A stretch of DNA of 64,000 bases from positions 930,001-994,000 of the forward strand of contig NZ_LT629802.1 in the NCBI RefSeq assembly GCF_900106045.1, read 5' to 3'. Shown here piece after piece: positions 51,713-60,691 of the stretch. The stretch is from Pseudomonas mucidolens. GTDB taxonomy: Bacteria; Pseudomonadota; Gammaproteobacteria; Pseudomonadales; Pseudomonadaceae. The first letter of the stretch is position 1; each line of letters begins with the position of its first letter. The notes under the pieces are model-generated. The model was not told where the DNA came from, did not search any database, and was given only the letters and a program-made list of their open reading frames with translations. Made by a program: the position numbers and the translations under genes.

Positions 51713-54700
51713 TTAATCCAAGTCAGATAACTTGCTGCGGTTGCGGGCTTTCTTCTCGCTTTCGATGCGGGCAAGTTCAGTCCGTACAGCGCGGGCAATG
51801 GTTTGGGCGTCTATCCCTGGTGTGGCCGGGATGTTGATCTGGTAGACGTCATGGCTGTCGTGCACCACTTGTACGGGGGCACTGGCGATGGGTGGCCGAT
51901 CATCGACCGCCAGTGCCGGGAGGCTAAACGCGCCCACCGCGAGAGCACCGGCCGTCGCGATCTGCTTGCCGAGGTCTATCAGGTTCAGCAGTCCGTCATT
52001 TATGGGCAGTGTTGGCTTCGCTGCCCGCGCGACAGGCTCCAGGGACAATCGCGGCAGTTGCTGAGTGTGCTTGCGGGCGTCTTCAACTCCTGCAGGTAGG
52101 ACAGGAGCAGCGGGGACACTGAGTGTTACTCCTCCGGCGGCAGTCAGGTTTTCGCTGATCTGTGTCAGCGCTTTCAGTGGACCTTTCTCGCCACCTTCCA
52201 GCCCTTGGGCCAGGCCCGCCATGGTGAAACCGCCCAGCTGCGCAAAAACACGCGACGGACTGTGAATGCCGAGCTTTTCCTTGAACCAACCAATGCTGGA
52301 ATCGCCGATTGAACCGATAGCGCTTTTGACGGCACCGAGGCCAGCTTTCAAACCGTTGACCAGGCCGTTGACGATCATGCCCCCGAACTCAGTAAAGCGG
52401 CTTGGCAAATCCACGCCCAGATAGCTGAGTACGCCGGCGAAGGCCTGGTAGATCAAGCCGAGCGGGCTGAAATTCATCAGCGCCTTGAGGATCCCGCCGA
52501 CTCCACCACTGAAGTCTGTCTTTATTTCTGCCCAGGAGCGGGAGAAGTAATCCTTCACTGCATCCCAACCTTGGTAGAGGAGATTGGCACCGCTTGATAG
52601 CGCCTGAGCGACAGGGGCTAGGGCTGTTTTGATTGATTCATACCCTGAGGAGATTCCGTTGATCAGTCCGTTGATAATCATCCGGCCAAACTCGGTAAAG
52701 CGGCTTGGCAGCTTGATCCCCAGATAACTCAGTACTCCGGAAAAGGCCTGGTAGATCAAGCCCAGCGGGCTGAAATTCATCAGTGCCTTGAGAATTCCGC
52801 CGACTCCACCACTGAAGTCGGTCTTTATTTCTGCCCAGGAGCGGGAGAAATAATTCTTCACTGCGTCCCAGCTTTGGTAAAGAAGGGTGGCCCCGCTTGA
52901 TAGCGCATGGACGACAGGGGCTAGGGCTGTTTTGATCGATTCATACCCTGCGGAGATTCCGTTGATCAGCCCGTTGATGATCGCTCGACCCAAATCGGTA
53001 ACGCGGCTTGGCAGCTTGATACCCAGGTAGCTCAATACCCCGGTAAAGGCCTGGTAGATCAAGCCCAGCGGGCTGAAATTCGTCAGCGTCTTGAGGATCC
53101 CGCCGAATCCACCTTGGAAGCCAGCCGTGATCTCGGCCCAGGCATCAGTGAAGTAGGCCTTTACAGCATCCCAGTTTCTATAGATCAGATAGGCAGCGCC
53201 TGCGAGCACGGCGACAACGGCTGCGATAGCCAGGACGACGGGGTTTGCTGCGAGTCCCCACAAGGCGATGCTGACCGTACGCAGTGCGGTAACGACCGGA
53301 CCAATCAGAATCCCTCCCAAGGTTCGCAGGACTGTGCCGAACACCTTGAAGATACCGATGATACCGGGCAGGCGTATGCCAAGCATTGCCAGGCCGAAAC
53401 GAAGGAACAGAAACGGCCCAAGAATGCCTGCAATTGTGAGAGCTAGCCCACCGAACACCGCTGACAATATCACTACAGAGGCGACGATTTTCAGCAAGGA
53501 CGCGGTCAGGACCGGGTTAGCCTTTACCCACCCGTTGACCTTGTCCAGCCCATTGCCGAGGGCATCCATGACATCGACCATGGTTGCTCGCACGGACTCC
53601 CCCGCACCGCTTTTGGTATTGAACAACTTGTTCTGCAAAACCTGCCAACGGCCTTCGATAGCATTGGCGCGGACGTCCATTTCTTTCTGCATCGAGCCCG
53701 TGGCACCAGCGTCATCCACCAACTTGAGCTGCTGACGCAGCTCCTCCAAGTTGTTGACCAGTTTGCTGGCGTCTTTGCCGAACTCCTTGCCGAACAAGCG
53801 GGTTGAGGCTTCTGTCCGCTGCTCGGGTGACAGTTTTTTGATGCGCTCAAGGACCCCCATGATTGTGCCCATCGCGTCCTTCGTCATACCTGTCTGCACC
53901 GCCTTGGAGTCAAGACCCACCATCGCCATGCCTTCCTGAAACTTCTTGCCCTGCATCGTAGCGATAGCCAGCTCTCGCACCATCGCCCGCGAAGCGCTGG
54001 CGGCGACCTCAGGTGCGGAGCCCAGCGACAGGAACGTGCTGCCCAGTGCCGCCGCCTTGCGGTAGTCGAGCTTGTCGGCCACGTCGCTCATACGGGTCAG
54101 CGTCTCGATGATGTCGCCCCCCTTGGAGCGGGTGTTGTCGTCGAGATAGTTGAGCGCGTCGCCCAATTCGGCGATGTTCTTGATCGGCACCTTGTATAGC
54201 CCGGCAATCCGGCCCATATCTTCGCCGACTTGTCCGGCAGGTAAGTCGAAGGCTACAGCCGCAGTGGCCGAGACCTTCGCCATGGTCAAAAGATTTTCCT
54301 TGCCCTGTATACCGGCCCGAGCTTGCGCCTCAACCAAGGCGGCGAACTCGGTCGTGGCGATGGGCATTTCGTTACTGGCCGCTTTGATAGCGTCGGCAAA
54401 TTCGTAATAGGTGCTGGTGAGCTTGCCGTTGTCATCACGCGCGCCGTCGACTTGTTTGGCGACGCCCAACATGGCGCTCTCGAAATCGACATAGTCCCTG
54501 ACCACACCGATGACTGGCCGACTTGCCGCGTAGGCCACGCCTAAGCTGGAACCGCCTGCGACCGCGGCGCTGCCGGCGAACTGCTTGCCCTGGTCGTAAG
54601 CCCCACGGACCTTGGCGAGACTCTCCTGTTTGCGTTTCAGGGCATCCAGCCTGTCCATTTGGGTCTTCATGGCCCGTGTGGCGCTGTCCATATCGCGCTT

Positions 54701-55504
54701 GAGCTTCAATTCCGATGCGCCCAGGGCATTGGTATTGATGCCGGCGCTCTTGAGCTGCGCGCTCAGGCTGGCGAGTTTGCCTTTCTGCTGGCCGTACTGC
54801 TCGCCCAGGCGCTTCGACTCGGCGCTGTGCTGCTTCAACTGCGCCAGTTGCGCTTTGAAAGGAGTTTCCAGTCGGCGGATTTCCTCTCGTAGGCCGGCAT
54901 GGCCTGCGCGGCTGGTGCGCAGCTGTGCGTTATTCAGGGTGAAGCGGTCGGCCAGGGTCTTTTCCTTGGCCGCCAGCTGGTCCAGCTGCGTCTTGCGCTC
55001 GCGTTGGGCCGCTGTGAGGCGTGTGTATTCAGCGTGCTGTTCGTGGGTAAGGGTGTTGCCCTTCTGCATAACTGCATTCAGCGCCGCGACCTGTTTGCCG
55101 GCTTTACGATGCTCGTCTCCCAGCAAACCAAGGGCGTTGCGCGCACCGGTGAGTTCAAGCTTGAGTTCGTGCTGGCTGGTTTTGAGGGCGTCGACCTTGT
55201 GCCGCGACTTTTCGAAAAGCGCCTGTGTCGGCGCGAGTTGCTGTCGGACCTTGGCGGTGATGCGGGACAGTTCGCCGATCTTGGTGTTGTTGGCGCCCAG
55301 TGCATCGGAGGTGGCGCGGGTAGCCGCTTGCAGCTCACGCCAGGCACTGACGTCGCGCTGCTGAGTGTTGAGTTCTTTGAGGCGGTCGCGGGCGGCCTTG
55401 AGTGCGCGGGCGGTCTCTTTGCTACCGCCCGTGATTTGCTTCAGCGGACCTGTGGCCTTGTCGATGGCGCTGAGCAGCACCTGCAGTCTCAGATCATTCG
55501 CCAT
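51713..55504 (-). CDS. T: Tail tape measure protein gpT
   Basis: GpT sets tail length by spanning the tube and carries DNA-injection functions. Start at 55504 (MANDLRLQVLLSAIDKATG) after GGAG gives 1263 residues. It has long coiled coils (residues 1-310), the conserved centre DYVDFESAMLGVAKQVDG, membrane-prone helices near 670-760 and three tandem 101-residue repeats in the C-terminal third. It is much longer than P2 gpT (about 815 residues), so the tail should be longer than that of P2. Confidence 0.92.
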   Translation of the reverse strand: MANDLRLQVLLSAIDKATGPLKQITGGSKETARALKAARDRLKELNTQQRDVSAWRELQAATRATSDALGANNTKIGELSRITAKVRQQLAPTQALFEKSRHKVDALKTSQHELKLELTGARNALGLLGDEHRKAGKQVAALNAVMQKGNTLTHEQHAEYTRLTAAQRERKTQLDQLAAKEKTLADRFTLNNAQLRTSRAGHAGLREEIRRLETPFKAQLAQLKQHSAESKRLGEQYGQQKGKLASLSAQLKSAGINTNALGASELKLKRDMDSATRAMKTQMDRLDALKRKQESLAKVRGAYDQGKQFAGSAAVAGGSSLGVAYAASRPVIGVVRDYVDFESAMLGVAKQVDGARDDNGKLTSTYYEFADAIKAASNEMPIATTEFAALVEAQARAGIQGKENLLTMAKVSATAAVAFDLPAGQVGEDMGRIAGLYKVPIKNIAELGDALNYLDDNTRSKGGDIIETLTRMSDVADKLDYRKAAALGSTFLSLGSAPEVAASASRAMVRELAIATMQGKKFQEGMAMVGLDSKAVQTGMTKDAMGTIMGVLERIKKLSPEQRTEASTRLFGKEFGKDASKLVNNLEELRQQLKLVDDAGATGSMQKEMDVRANAIEGRWQVLQNKLFNTKSGAGESVRATMVDVMDALGNGLDKVNGWVKANPVLTASLLKIVASVVILSAVFGGLALTIAGILGPFLFLRFGLAMLGIRLPGIIGIFKVFGTVLRTLGGILIGPVVTALRTVSIALWGLAANPVVLAIAAVVAVLAGAAYLIYRNWDAVKAYFTDAWAEITAGFQGGFGGILKTLTNFSPLGLIYQAFTGVLSYLGIKLPSRVTDLGRAIINGLINGISAGYESIKTALAPVVHALSSGATLLYQSWDAVKNYFSRSWAEIKTDFSGGVGGILKALMNFSPLGLIYQAFSGVLSYLGIKLPSRFTEFGRMIINGLINGISSGYESIKTALAPVAQALSSGANLLYQGWDAVKDYFSRSWAEIKTDFSGGVGGILKALMNFSPLGLIYQAFAGVLSYLGVDLPSRFTEFGGMIVNGLVNGLKAGLGAVKSAIGSIGDSSIGWFKEKLGIHSPSRVFAQLGGFTMAGLAQGLEGGEKGPLKALTQISENLTAAGGVTLSVPAAPVLPAGVEDARKHTQQLPRLSLEPVARAAKPTLPINDGLLNLIDLGKQIATAGALAVGAFSLPALAVDDRPPIASAPVQVVHDSHDVYQINIPATPGIDAQTIARAVRTELARIESEKKARNRSKLSDLD
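52320..53160 (-). repeat. Three tandem 303-base repeats in the tape measure gene
   Basis: The marker AGGCCTGGTAGATCAAG recurs at 52441, 52744 and 53047, exactly 303 bases (101 codons) apart. Protein units begin near NFSPLGLIYQAF and pass through SYLGIKLPSR and SWAEIKTDFSGG. Identity between units is very high at DNA level, pointing to recent duplication. Confidence 0.93.
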
Positions 55505-55613
55505 CGGTGGAACTCCGCACCCTGGCACGCTCGCGCCAGTCCATTAGATCTTGCAGGCCCAGCTGATCCATATCAGCCGGAGCCCAGTGAAAAACCACGG
55601 CCAAGTCGGCCAT
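55494..55613 (-). CDS. E': Tail assembly protein gpE' (frame -1 extension)
   Basis: The 39-residue frame MADLAVVFHWAPADMDQLGL to RVRSSTDGE matches the P2 gpE family (HW.PA.M...L..W..+A). It is open upstream of 55613 and can be joined to gpE by -1 slippage at 55664-55670. It overlaps the start of T by 11 bases. It is too short for ordinary gene callers. Confidence 0.85.
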   Translation of the reverse strand: MADLAVVFHWAPADMDQLGLQDLMDWRERARVRSSTDGE

Positions 55614-55621
55614 GGCGTCCT

Positions 55622-55960
55622 CTACGCAACGAGGGATGCGTCCGTCTTCGCCGACTTCTGCAACAAAAAACCGGAGATCTTGCTGCTGAGCGCCAGCAGA
55701 TCGGCCGGGTCCATGCCGGCGACTTCAATGGCGGTGAGGCTCGGGCTGCTGATGCGTGGCACCACCTTGATGAGGCTGGCGACGTCCATTTGCAGCAGTT
55801 CCACCAGGCTCACACCGCGCAGTTCGCCCGAGGCTGGTTTGCGCAGGGTGATGCTGTCGATGGTGGTGGTGCCGCGACGGATCGGGGTGTCGAGGGTGAC
55901 GGTGTTGTCGTCGGCCAGTGGTTGTACGTCAGGCTGTTCGGTGGCTGCTTTGGTGGTCAT
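55622..55960 (-). CDS. E: Tail assembly protein gpE
   Basis: A 112-residue chaperone-like tail assembly protein with PLADDNTVTLDTPIRRGTTTIDSITLRKPASGELRG and LISKISGFLLQ-like end, as in P2 gpE and many tailed phages. It normally ends at TAG (55622); a fraction should continue as gpE+E' by -1 shifting at TTTTTTG. The fusion helps load the tape measure. Confidence 0.88.
   Translation of the reverse strand: MTTKAATEQPDVQPLADDNTVTLDTPIRRGTTTIDSITLRKPASGELRGVSLVELLQMDVASLIKVVPRISSPSLTAIEVAGMDPADLLALSSKISGFLLQKSAKTDASLVA
55664..55670 (-). promoter_or_regulatory. Programmed -1 frameshift site in gene E
   Basis: On the minus strand, codons GGT TTT TTG form the slippery heptamer T TTT TTG, in the exact zero-frame phase of gpE (codon boundary at 55672). 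After a -1 shift the frame stays open (VAEVGEDGR...) into gpE'. P2 uses the same heptamer in gene E. Confidence 0.88.
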
Positions 55961-56005
55961 GAAAAAAGCTCCAGATCGTTAGGGTGGTGATGTTGGGTTG
56001 GCTGG

Positions 56006-56521
56006 TCAGATGCCCATGGCGGTGCGCTGTTGCTCGAGCATGTCCACGCCGTTGATCTTCTCGACGAAGTTGAGCAGATCGATTTCGATGATCTCTTCGC
56101 CGTCGACGGTCAGCTTGTAATAGCTGCAGGTGGTGGTCATGGAGTGTTCGGTGTCTTCGCCGGGCTGGGCATCGCCCATCTCGATGGTTTCGTGCCGGCC
56201 ACGCACGACCACTTCCACGTTGCTGATTTCGCCCGTGTCGTCCTGCTGGTAGGGGCCAGAGAAGCGCAGGGCCACGCCCGAGGCATTGACACTGCCGAAC
56301 TGGCGCAGCGAGATCAGATCGATGCCGCCGGTTTTCCATTCGAACTGGATGCCATCGTCGGAAAAGCCCAGGTCAGCCTTGACCGGTCCATTCATGCCGC
56401 CGCCGCGATAGGCTTCCATCTTGCGGGCGAGATTTGGAAGGGTGACGGACTTCGCCACGCCGAGGTAACTGTTACCGTCATTAAACAGGTTGAGGTTCTT
56501 GAGTTTGCGAGGCATAGCCAT
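56006..56521 (-). CDS. FII: Major tail tube protein gpFII
   Basis: The 171-residue product opens MAMPRKLKNLNLFNDGNSYL, then GVAKSVTLPNLARKMEAYRGGGMNG, closely following P2 FII. It forms the inner tube of the contractile tail. GGAGAACACCGCC precedes the ATG at 56521. A second ATG two codons later is possible. Confidence 0.94.
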   Translation of the reverse strand: MAMPRKLKNLNLFNDGNSYLGVAKSVTLPNLARKMEAYRGGGMNGPVKADLGFSDDGIQFEWKTGGIDLISLRQFGSVNASGVALRFSGPYQQDDTGEISNVEVVVRGRHETIEMGDAQPGEDTEHSMTTTCSYYKLTVDGEEIIEIDLLNFVEKINGVDMLEQQRTAMGI

Positions 56522-56578
56522 GGCGGTGTTCTCCGGGATTCAGGGGCAGGGTGAACTCCCCTCGCGGGGAGGCCCGGT

Positions 56579-57748
56579 TTAGCTGTTGATGCCTTTGGCG
56601 AAGTCGATCAGGTAGCGGTCGGTGATTCGCTGGCGGAAGGTCAGATCCTCCAGGGGCGGCACGGGGGTGTAGTCGTAATCCACCCATAGCTTGCCGGCCT
56701 TGAGGGTGTCCTTGGTGTTGATGTCGTCCGGATACCAGCAGCTGCCGCCGATCAGATAGCCTTGGGACTTCATCTCGCGCATCTTGGCGTTGACCCCCTC
56801 AACGAGGTCACGCACCAGTGAGGCGTGCATCGGGCGGTCGATGGCCCACATGTGCGCTTCCGCCATGGTGTCGGCGAGGATCTGCGCGGTGCGGGTGTAG
56901 TTTTCGAAGGCGAACAGCGGATCGTCGCTACAGGTCCGACTGCCCCAGAAGCGGAAGCCGTTGGCGTTGATCAGGGTGGTGACTTCGTTGCTGTTGAGGT
57001 AGTTGGCGTCGGTGGCCGGGTTTTGCAGATCCCAGAACACGTCGGCGCTGATGCCGGTGACGCCGCTGACGGCGACGTTGGAGAGCGTTTTGTGCCAGCC
57101 GGTTTCCTGATCGATCTTGGCGCGCAAGCCCAAGGCACGGGCCACGGCCGAGGCGGTCGCGGTCTTGTTGGCGACGGTGTCCCAGTTGAGGAAGTCCGGC
57201 CAGATCACCATCACTTCACGATCACCGAAGTTTTCGCGGTAGGCGACCACCTCTTCCTTGGTTTTGCAGTCCCAGGCACTGACATAAGCAAAGGCGCGCA
57301 GGTCTTTGGCGATGGCGACCAGGGCGGCGGCAACCGGCAAGCTGTCGAGGCCTGGCACACCGAGAATGCGCGGCGTCATGCCGACGCGGGCCTTGGCGGC
57401 GAGCAGGGCTTTCATGCCGGTGTACTGGCCGGTCGGGGTAGTGCCACCGATCAGCGCGCTGGTGGTGGCCGCTTCGTCGGCGCCTTCTTTGACCCGCACC
57501 ACGATGCAGTAAGGCTTGGTCTGATCTGCGATGCCTTGCAGGCTGGCTGCCAGGGTGCCTTGAACGCCGGCCTTGCCGACAGCGGTCTGCACGTTGGTGA
57601 TCAGGACGGGCGTGTCCAGGGGGAAAACAAGCGGATCCGCATCTTCAGCAGTACAAACCATGCCGATGACTGCGGTGGGAATAGTGCGAATGGGGCGGGT
57701 GCCGTCGTTGAGTTCGAGGACCCGCACACCGTGGAGATAATCGGCCAT
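56579..57748 (-). CDS. FI: Tail sheath protein gpFI
   Basis: This 389-residue contractile sheath protein opens MADYLHGVRVLELNDGTRPI, with AVIGMVCTAEDADPLVFP and LITNVQTAVGKAGVQGTLAASLQ, as P2 FI. The start at 57748 gives the family length; the frame extends upstream without a ribosome site. The presence of sheath and tube shows a myovirus-type tail. Confidence 0.95.
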   Translation of the reverse strand: MADYLHGVRVLELNDGTRPIRTIPTAVIGMVCTAEDADPLVFPLDTPVLITNVQTAVGKAGVQGTLAASLQGIADQTKPYCIVVRVKEGADEAATTSALIGGTTPTGQYTGMKALLAAKARVGMTPRILGVPGLDSLPVAAALVAIAKDLRAFAYVSAWDCKTKEEVVAYRENFGDREVMVIWPDFLNWDTVANKTATASAVARALGLRAKIDQETGWHKTLSNVAVSGVTGISADVFWDLQNPATDANYLNSNEVTTLINANGFRFWGSRTCSDDPLFAFENYTRTAQILADTMAEAHMWAIDRPMHASLVRDLVEGVNAKMREMKSQGYLIGGSCWYPDDINTKDTLKAGKLWVDYDYTPVPPLEDLTFRQRITDRYLIDFAKGINS

Positions 57749-57861
57749 GGGTTGTGCCTGCGCTGTGATGGAATGACAGTGCACAGGCTGCCGCGCGCGC
57801 GCCGATTGGGCGAGCGCGGGGACTTGTAGGGAAGGGTGTTACAGGGAAAGGAGAGAGGCTG

Positions 57862-58263
57862 TCATTGAGTCTGCTCAGCAATCCACGGCGGGGCCACTGG
57901 TCTGAACTCAGCGTCAGGGAAGGTCGTTGTCTGCGGCCACTCCCGGAGCGCCTGGCGATATGAGAGCAATTCTGTGAATAGCTCCGGCGCAAGTGTCGGG
58001 GTTAACTCCAGGTCCTGTTCGTCACGATGGCGCAATACCAACCATTCAGTTCCAGCCAGCTCCAAATCGCGCCATTGCCGCTCGGCACCGGCCTGCTGGT
58101 CAGAGGTATCCTCCGGCGGTGGAGTGAGCGCCCCTTCTACGACTGTCCAACCTGGCTGCGTTTCTACAGGACAGGCCTGCCATACCAGCTCCGGGTGAAA
58201 ACGATCAGTTGGATCAATGTCGGTGAGTTCGACCGCAGTCCCGTTTTCGATTCTTGCCCACAT
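57862..58263 (-). CDS. Tail fibre assembly protein
   Basis: The 133-residue product (start MWARIENGTAVELTDIDPTD) has FHPELVWQACP and a Trp-rich C-terminal part (LREWPQTTTFPDAEFRPVAPPW), the pattern of tail-fibre chaperones (P2 gpG or Tfa-like, DUF4376/phage tail assembly). It lies just behind the fibre gene and should help fold its tip. A GTG at 58275 is a possible earlier start. Confidence 0.84.
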   Translation of the reverse strand: MWARIENGTAVELTDIDPTDRFHPELVWQACPVETQPGWTVVEGALTPPPEDTSDQQAGAERQWRDLELAGTEWLVLRHRDEQDLELTPTLAPELFTELLSYRQALREWPQTTTFPDAEFRPVAPPWIAEQTQ

Positions 58264-58268
58264 GTTGA

Positions 58269-60080
58269 TCACCACTGAATAATTACGCTGCCGGCAGCAC
58301 CAGGGCCGCCGTTATTACCGAACACGGCACCAGAGCCACCTCCGCCCGGCCCAATACCACCGTTTCCTGGGTATGGTCCTTGTGTGCAGCGTCCACCGGG
58401 GCCTCCACCACACCCGCCGACAGTGCCGTAACTTACCTGACCAGGGCCGAGAGATGTATTGATGTCCCCGCCGAAACCTCGCCCCCCAGCGCCAGGTCCA
58501 TTATTCAAGGTATAAGGCGCGCCGCCCTGTGCACCGTCCCCCCCGGTTGCAGACAGATAGGAGCCAAACGACGACGCGGCCCCAGCTCCACCGGTGGCGC
58601 CGTCCGTTGCGCCGCCAGCACCGCCGGCGCCTACCGTTACCGTCACGCTGGTAATGCCTGTTAGGTCGACGAGTTCTTGCGCGAAACCACCGCCACCTCC
58701 TCCGCCCGATCCGTTTTCGGCAAAACCCGCTCGTCCGCCGCCGCCACCACCGCCGATCACAGTGACCCAGGCTTTTTTCACCCCACCAGGAACCTCCCAA
58801 GTGAACACACCCGCAGATTTATAGCTCGTCGTCCCTCGGAACGGCAGGTGTAGGGTTTGCGTGATTTCTGTCCAGACTGGCTGCGCGCCGACCAAGATTT
58901 TGCTACCTACGAATAATCGCGTTACGCCCGACGAGTTAATAACCGCGATGAACGTCTTGTAACCGGGATTTGTGAAACCACCTCCCGCAATCACCGACAT
59001 CGAGGTATCACCAGTATCTGGCGGCCCCCCTATGGATGCAGCAGCGTTACCTGATGCGAATGCACGATAGATACCCGGAAGGATATCTGCCGAGAAGTCA
59101 GTGATGAGTGGGTTTTTCGAGGCTGACGCGCCGATGCCGAAAAGCTCCATAATCGCGCGTACTGTGGCTGAGTTCGCGGCCCTCGTACTGACATCGGTCG
59201 GCTCAAGCGTTGGGACTGTAGGCGTGCCTTTAAACGCCGGCGAGTCAATCGGCGCGTAGCCCTGTTTCACGTTCTGGAACGTCAGGGCCGTGGTGCCCAA
59301 AACAATCGCACCGTCTGTGACCAACTGCCAGCGGGTGTCTGCCTGAGTGGTACCCTGCTCAACAGACAGCAGCAACGCAGAGGTGACCTCAAGGTTGCTA
59401 TCGGCATCCGGTGCGCGCTTCCAGGCGCCCGATGCAGCAATGTAAATGCCGTTGTCCTTGGCGGCGGTTTGGTTCTTCACCAACACCCGGTCACCTGCCA
59501 GCAAGGTCACCCCGTCAATGTTCAGGAGGCCAGCCAAGGCAATGTTGGCCGTTGTAGCAACCCGTACCGACTGCTTGGTGTCAAGCTTGTACAGCTCCTC
59601 CAGAATCTTTGAGTCAACGTACTGACGGGTCGCCAACACAATCGAGGGATCGATCTTCAGTTCAACGTTGGCGGTATTGCTGACGATCAGGTTCATCCGT
59701 ACCACTTGCGTACGGCCCGAACCCTGAGACAAAAGAGGCTTGAAGCTCGGTGCGCAGTTGGCTACCGCGACCAGATCACCGTCAGCGTCATACAGCCCGA
59801 CCTCTCGAATCCACCAGCCGCCGACGCTTTCCGGGATGACCTGCTCGGCGATGATGACGTTGGCGTTCGCTGGGTCCACCCTCAGTTGGTTCAGCGGAGC
59901 GCGTCGACGCTCATTGATCAACTGCGTCTGCTGCTCGCTGGGGATCGGGTCGGTGTCGTTGGCATCGCCCACGCCCATCTGTGCAAAGGTCCAGGCGACG
60001 CCCAAGGCATCTGCGTTGGCCTGCTTGGCCCTGCCTACGGCGGTGAGGATGGCAAAGAACTGGCTGTTTTCGTCTGTCAT
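58269..60080 (-). CDS. H: Tail fibre protein gpH with glycine-rich tip
   Basis: The 603-residue fibre has a conserved base-plate-binding N-terminus (TDENSQFFAILTAVGRAKQ, GGWWIREVGLYDADGDLVA), a middle shaft with DGVTLLAGDRVLVKNQTA, and a C-terminal glycine-rich domain of about 150 residues (VTVIGGGGGGGRAG, GAGGAGGATDGATGG, GNGGIGPGGGGSG). Gly-rich tips in phage adhesins can form polyglycine-II bundles whose loops bind the receptor. It overlaps gpI by four bases. Confidence 0.9.
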   Translation of the reverse strand: MTDENSQFFAILTAVGRAKQANADALGVAWTFAQMGVGDANDTDPIPSEQQTQLINERRRAPLNQLRVDPANANVIIAEQVIPESVGGWWIREVGLYDADGDLVAVANCAPSFKPLLSQGSGRTQVVRMNLIVSNTANVELKIDPSIVLATRQYVDSKILEELYKLDTKQSVRVATTANIALAGLLNIDGVTLLAGDRVLVKNQTAAKDNGIYIAASGAWKRAPDADSNLEVTSALLLSVEQGTTQADTRWQLVTDGAIVLGTTALTFQNVKQGYAPIDSPAFKGTPTVPTLEPTDVSTRAANSATVRAIMELFGIGASASKNPLITDFSADILPGIYRAFASGNAAASIGGPPDTGDTSMSVIAGGGFTNPGYKTFIAVINSSGVTRLFVGSKILVGAQPVWTEITQTLHLPFRGTTSYKSAGVFTWEVPGGVKKAWVTVIGGGGGGGRAGFAENGSGGGGGGGFAQELVDLTGITSVTVTVGAGGAGGATDGATGGAGAASSFGSYLSATGGDGAQGGAPYTLNNGPGAGGRGFGGDINTSLGPGQVSYGTVGGCGGGPGGRCTQGPYPGNGGIGPGGGGSGAVFGNNGGPGAAGSVIIQW

Positions 60081-60691
60081 GAGTAGATGTCCATGGTGTC
60101 GATCTGGTGTTCACGGCCACCCTGACGGATGTAGCCGGTGACCTCGATGTCACGCTGCATTGGTGGGTAAATATCAATTTCGTCGCCGTCGGTGATGCAG
60201 GCGCCGATTTGTATGTGGCCGGTGGTCTCCAGGCTAATAGCAAGGCCCGTCAGATGGCGGGTGACTGGCCTGGCGTCATCGATGAGCCAGGTCAGTTCCT
60301 GGTACATCTCCTCGGTGATGCCGGTTTCCAGTACGCCGACCTTGATGGCAAAGGTACCCGGCACGCCCAATGGCACGGCCTGCCACCACTCCAGCACCTC
60401 GATCAGGTAGCCCAGCGGCTCGACCACGCGACGCAGTGCGCCGATGGTTCCCTTGCGCGAATGGATGTAGTGGGAGGAGCGAATAGCGGCGCGTTTCGCA
60501 GCCTCGGTCCATTTGCCGTCCCAGCGGTCGACCGAAAACGCCCAGGCCAAGTACGGCAGCAGCTCGGCAGGGCAGGTATCTGGATTGCACAGCTGGCGCA
60601 GAGGGATAGGCACACGCCGGATCTGCGCGAGGGCCTGCGCCACCTGGCGCTCCAGCGGGGTGGCATTGGCCGGTAGCAAGTCGGCATTCAT
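60077..60691 (-). CDS. I: Baseplate/tail protein gpI
   Basis: The 204-residue protein has LLPANATPLERQVAQALAQI, LPYLAWAFSVDRWDGKW and RAAIRSSHYIHSRKGTIGALRR, the P2 gpI (phage_tail_prot_I) pattern. It links the baseplate wedge to the tail fibre. The ATG at 60691 overlaps the J stop. Confidence 0.92.
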   Translation of the reverse strand: MNADLLPANATPLERQVAQALAQIRRVPIPLRQLCNPDTCPAELLPYLAWAFSVDRWDGKWTEAAKRAAIRSSHYIHSRKGTIGALRRVVEPLGYLIEVLEWWQAVPLGVPGTFAIKVGVLETGITEEMYQELTWLIDDARPVTRHLTGLAISLETTGHIQIGACITDGDEIDIYPPMQRDIEVTGYIRQGGREHQIDTMDIYS

